Assembly: GCA_036365145.1 (NCBI GenBank)
Contig: JAEOAD010002279.1
Span: 306,001-370,000, forward strand
Length of the DNA: 64,000 bases
Origin: Orientallactaga sibirica
Lineage: Eukaryota; Chordata; Mammalia; Rodentia; Dipodidae
Reading direction: 5' to 3'
The translations under genes were made by a program, and so were the position numbers. Under the pieces are notes generated by a model that searched no databases, was not told where the DNA came from, and worked only from the letters and a program-made list of their open reading frames with translations. Shown here one piece after another: positions 63,930 to 64,000 of this stretch (the stretch's first letter is position 1; each line of letters opens with the position of its first letter).

Positions 63930-64000
63930 TCTGTTTATAAAAGGAGAAACTGAGGCTTCAGTGAGGGAGAGGTGAGTGGTGTAAGTCACTTGTTGAAGGA
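63930..64000 (+). mobile_element. MIR fragment at window end
   Basis: ttataaaaggagaaactgag, gcttcagtgagggagag and taagtcacttgttgaagga match the MIR core; it is cut by the window end. Confidence 0.65.

Noticed and set aside
1..64000. CRISPR array, operons, phage or plasmid functions
   Set aside because: Tandem repeats here are microsatellites, minisatellites or SINE clusters; no spacer-repeat pattern and no prokaryotic gene organisation.
1..64000. tRNA genes suggested by box A and box B matches
   Set aside because: All matches with the GGTTCGATTCC-type box B are inside DIP heads with SINE bodies and A-rich tails, not free tRNA genes.

Overview
The window is nuclear DNA of a rodent, most likely a jerboa or jumping mouse (Dipodoidea). 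Roughly half of it is short interspersed repeats of two families. One is a tRNA-derived B2-superfamily element that starts with a GGGCTGGAGAGATGGCTTAG-like box-A head, ends in a (CT)n and A-rich tail, and matches what is described as the DIP SINE of jerboas. The other is a 7SL-derived B1 with a CACGCCTTTAATCCCAGC head. Single ID-like and B4-like elements, MaLR LTRs, a class II-like solo LTR, ancient and younger L1 pieces, an MLT1-like LTR and many MIR fragments make up most of the rest. No bacterial, organellar or complete protein gene is present, and there is no CpG island. The species assignment is inference from the SINEs.

The only gene evidence I trust moderately is a pair of exon-like islands on the minus strand. 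They lie at 35431-35515 (85 nt) and 15792-15889 (98 nt). Both have an open frame, both have splice-like borders, and their phases join exactly, giving a shared Thr codon. If both are real, about 19.5 kb of the window is one intron of a minus-strand gene that I cannot name. Two weaker minus-strand leads are at 56398-56570 (protein-like frame) and 45346-45519 (excellent splice donor). Neither is established as an exon.

Layout. 0-16 kb: dense DIP and B1 copies, a 42-bp minisatellite, a 551-bp tandem duplication and a three-piece B1 cluster. 16.26-19.70 kb: a block without SINEs, with AT-rich homeodomain-type motifs and one old L1 fragment, just upstream (in gene sense) of the 15.8-kb exon. 19.7-28.6 kb: dense SINEs and a MaLR LTR. 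28.6-31.4 kb: a 68-bp minisatellite and old LTR-like DNA. 31.4-40.8 kb: SINEs, an L1 3' UTR fragment, an ID element, an MLT1-like LTR and the 35.4-kb exon. 40.8-42.8 kb and 46.0-46.6 kb: SINE-poor segments with octamer, MEF2-like and TAATTA motifs. 47.2-47.75 kb: a solo LTR with a triplicated CCAAT unit. 49.7-53.0 kb: an ancient antisense L1 carrying nested SINEs and a younger L1 with a 16-bp target duplication. 55-64 kb: SINEs, two MaLR LTRs, an L1 with a 5' inversion, (TA)n tracts and a SINE-free end.

Conventions used below. DIP-A is the short form. DIP-B carries a central insert of the type ggcattg...cccttgcgtcact. DIP-C carries a related insert of the type gtgcaacctt...gcctcacctttg. Minus-strand copies read from a (GA)n region to gccatctctccagccc. 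TSD means target-site duplication. Family names are from memory of consensus features, without a database search. I found no new biological system; the best leads are the unnamed exon pair and the motif-rich SINE-free blocks.
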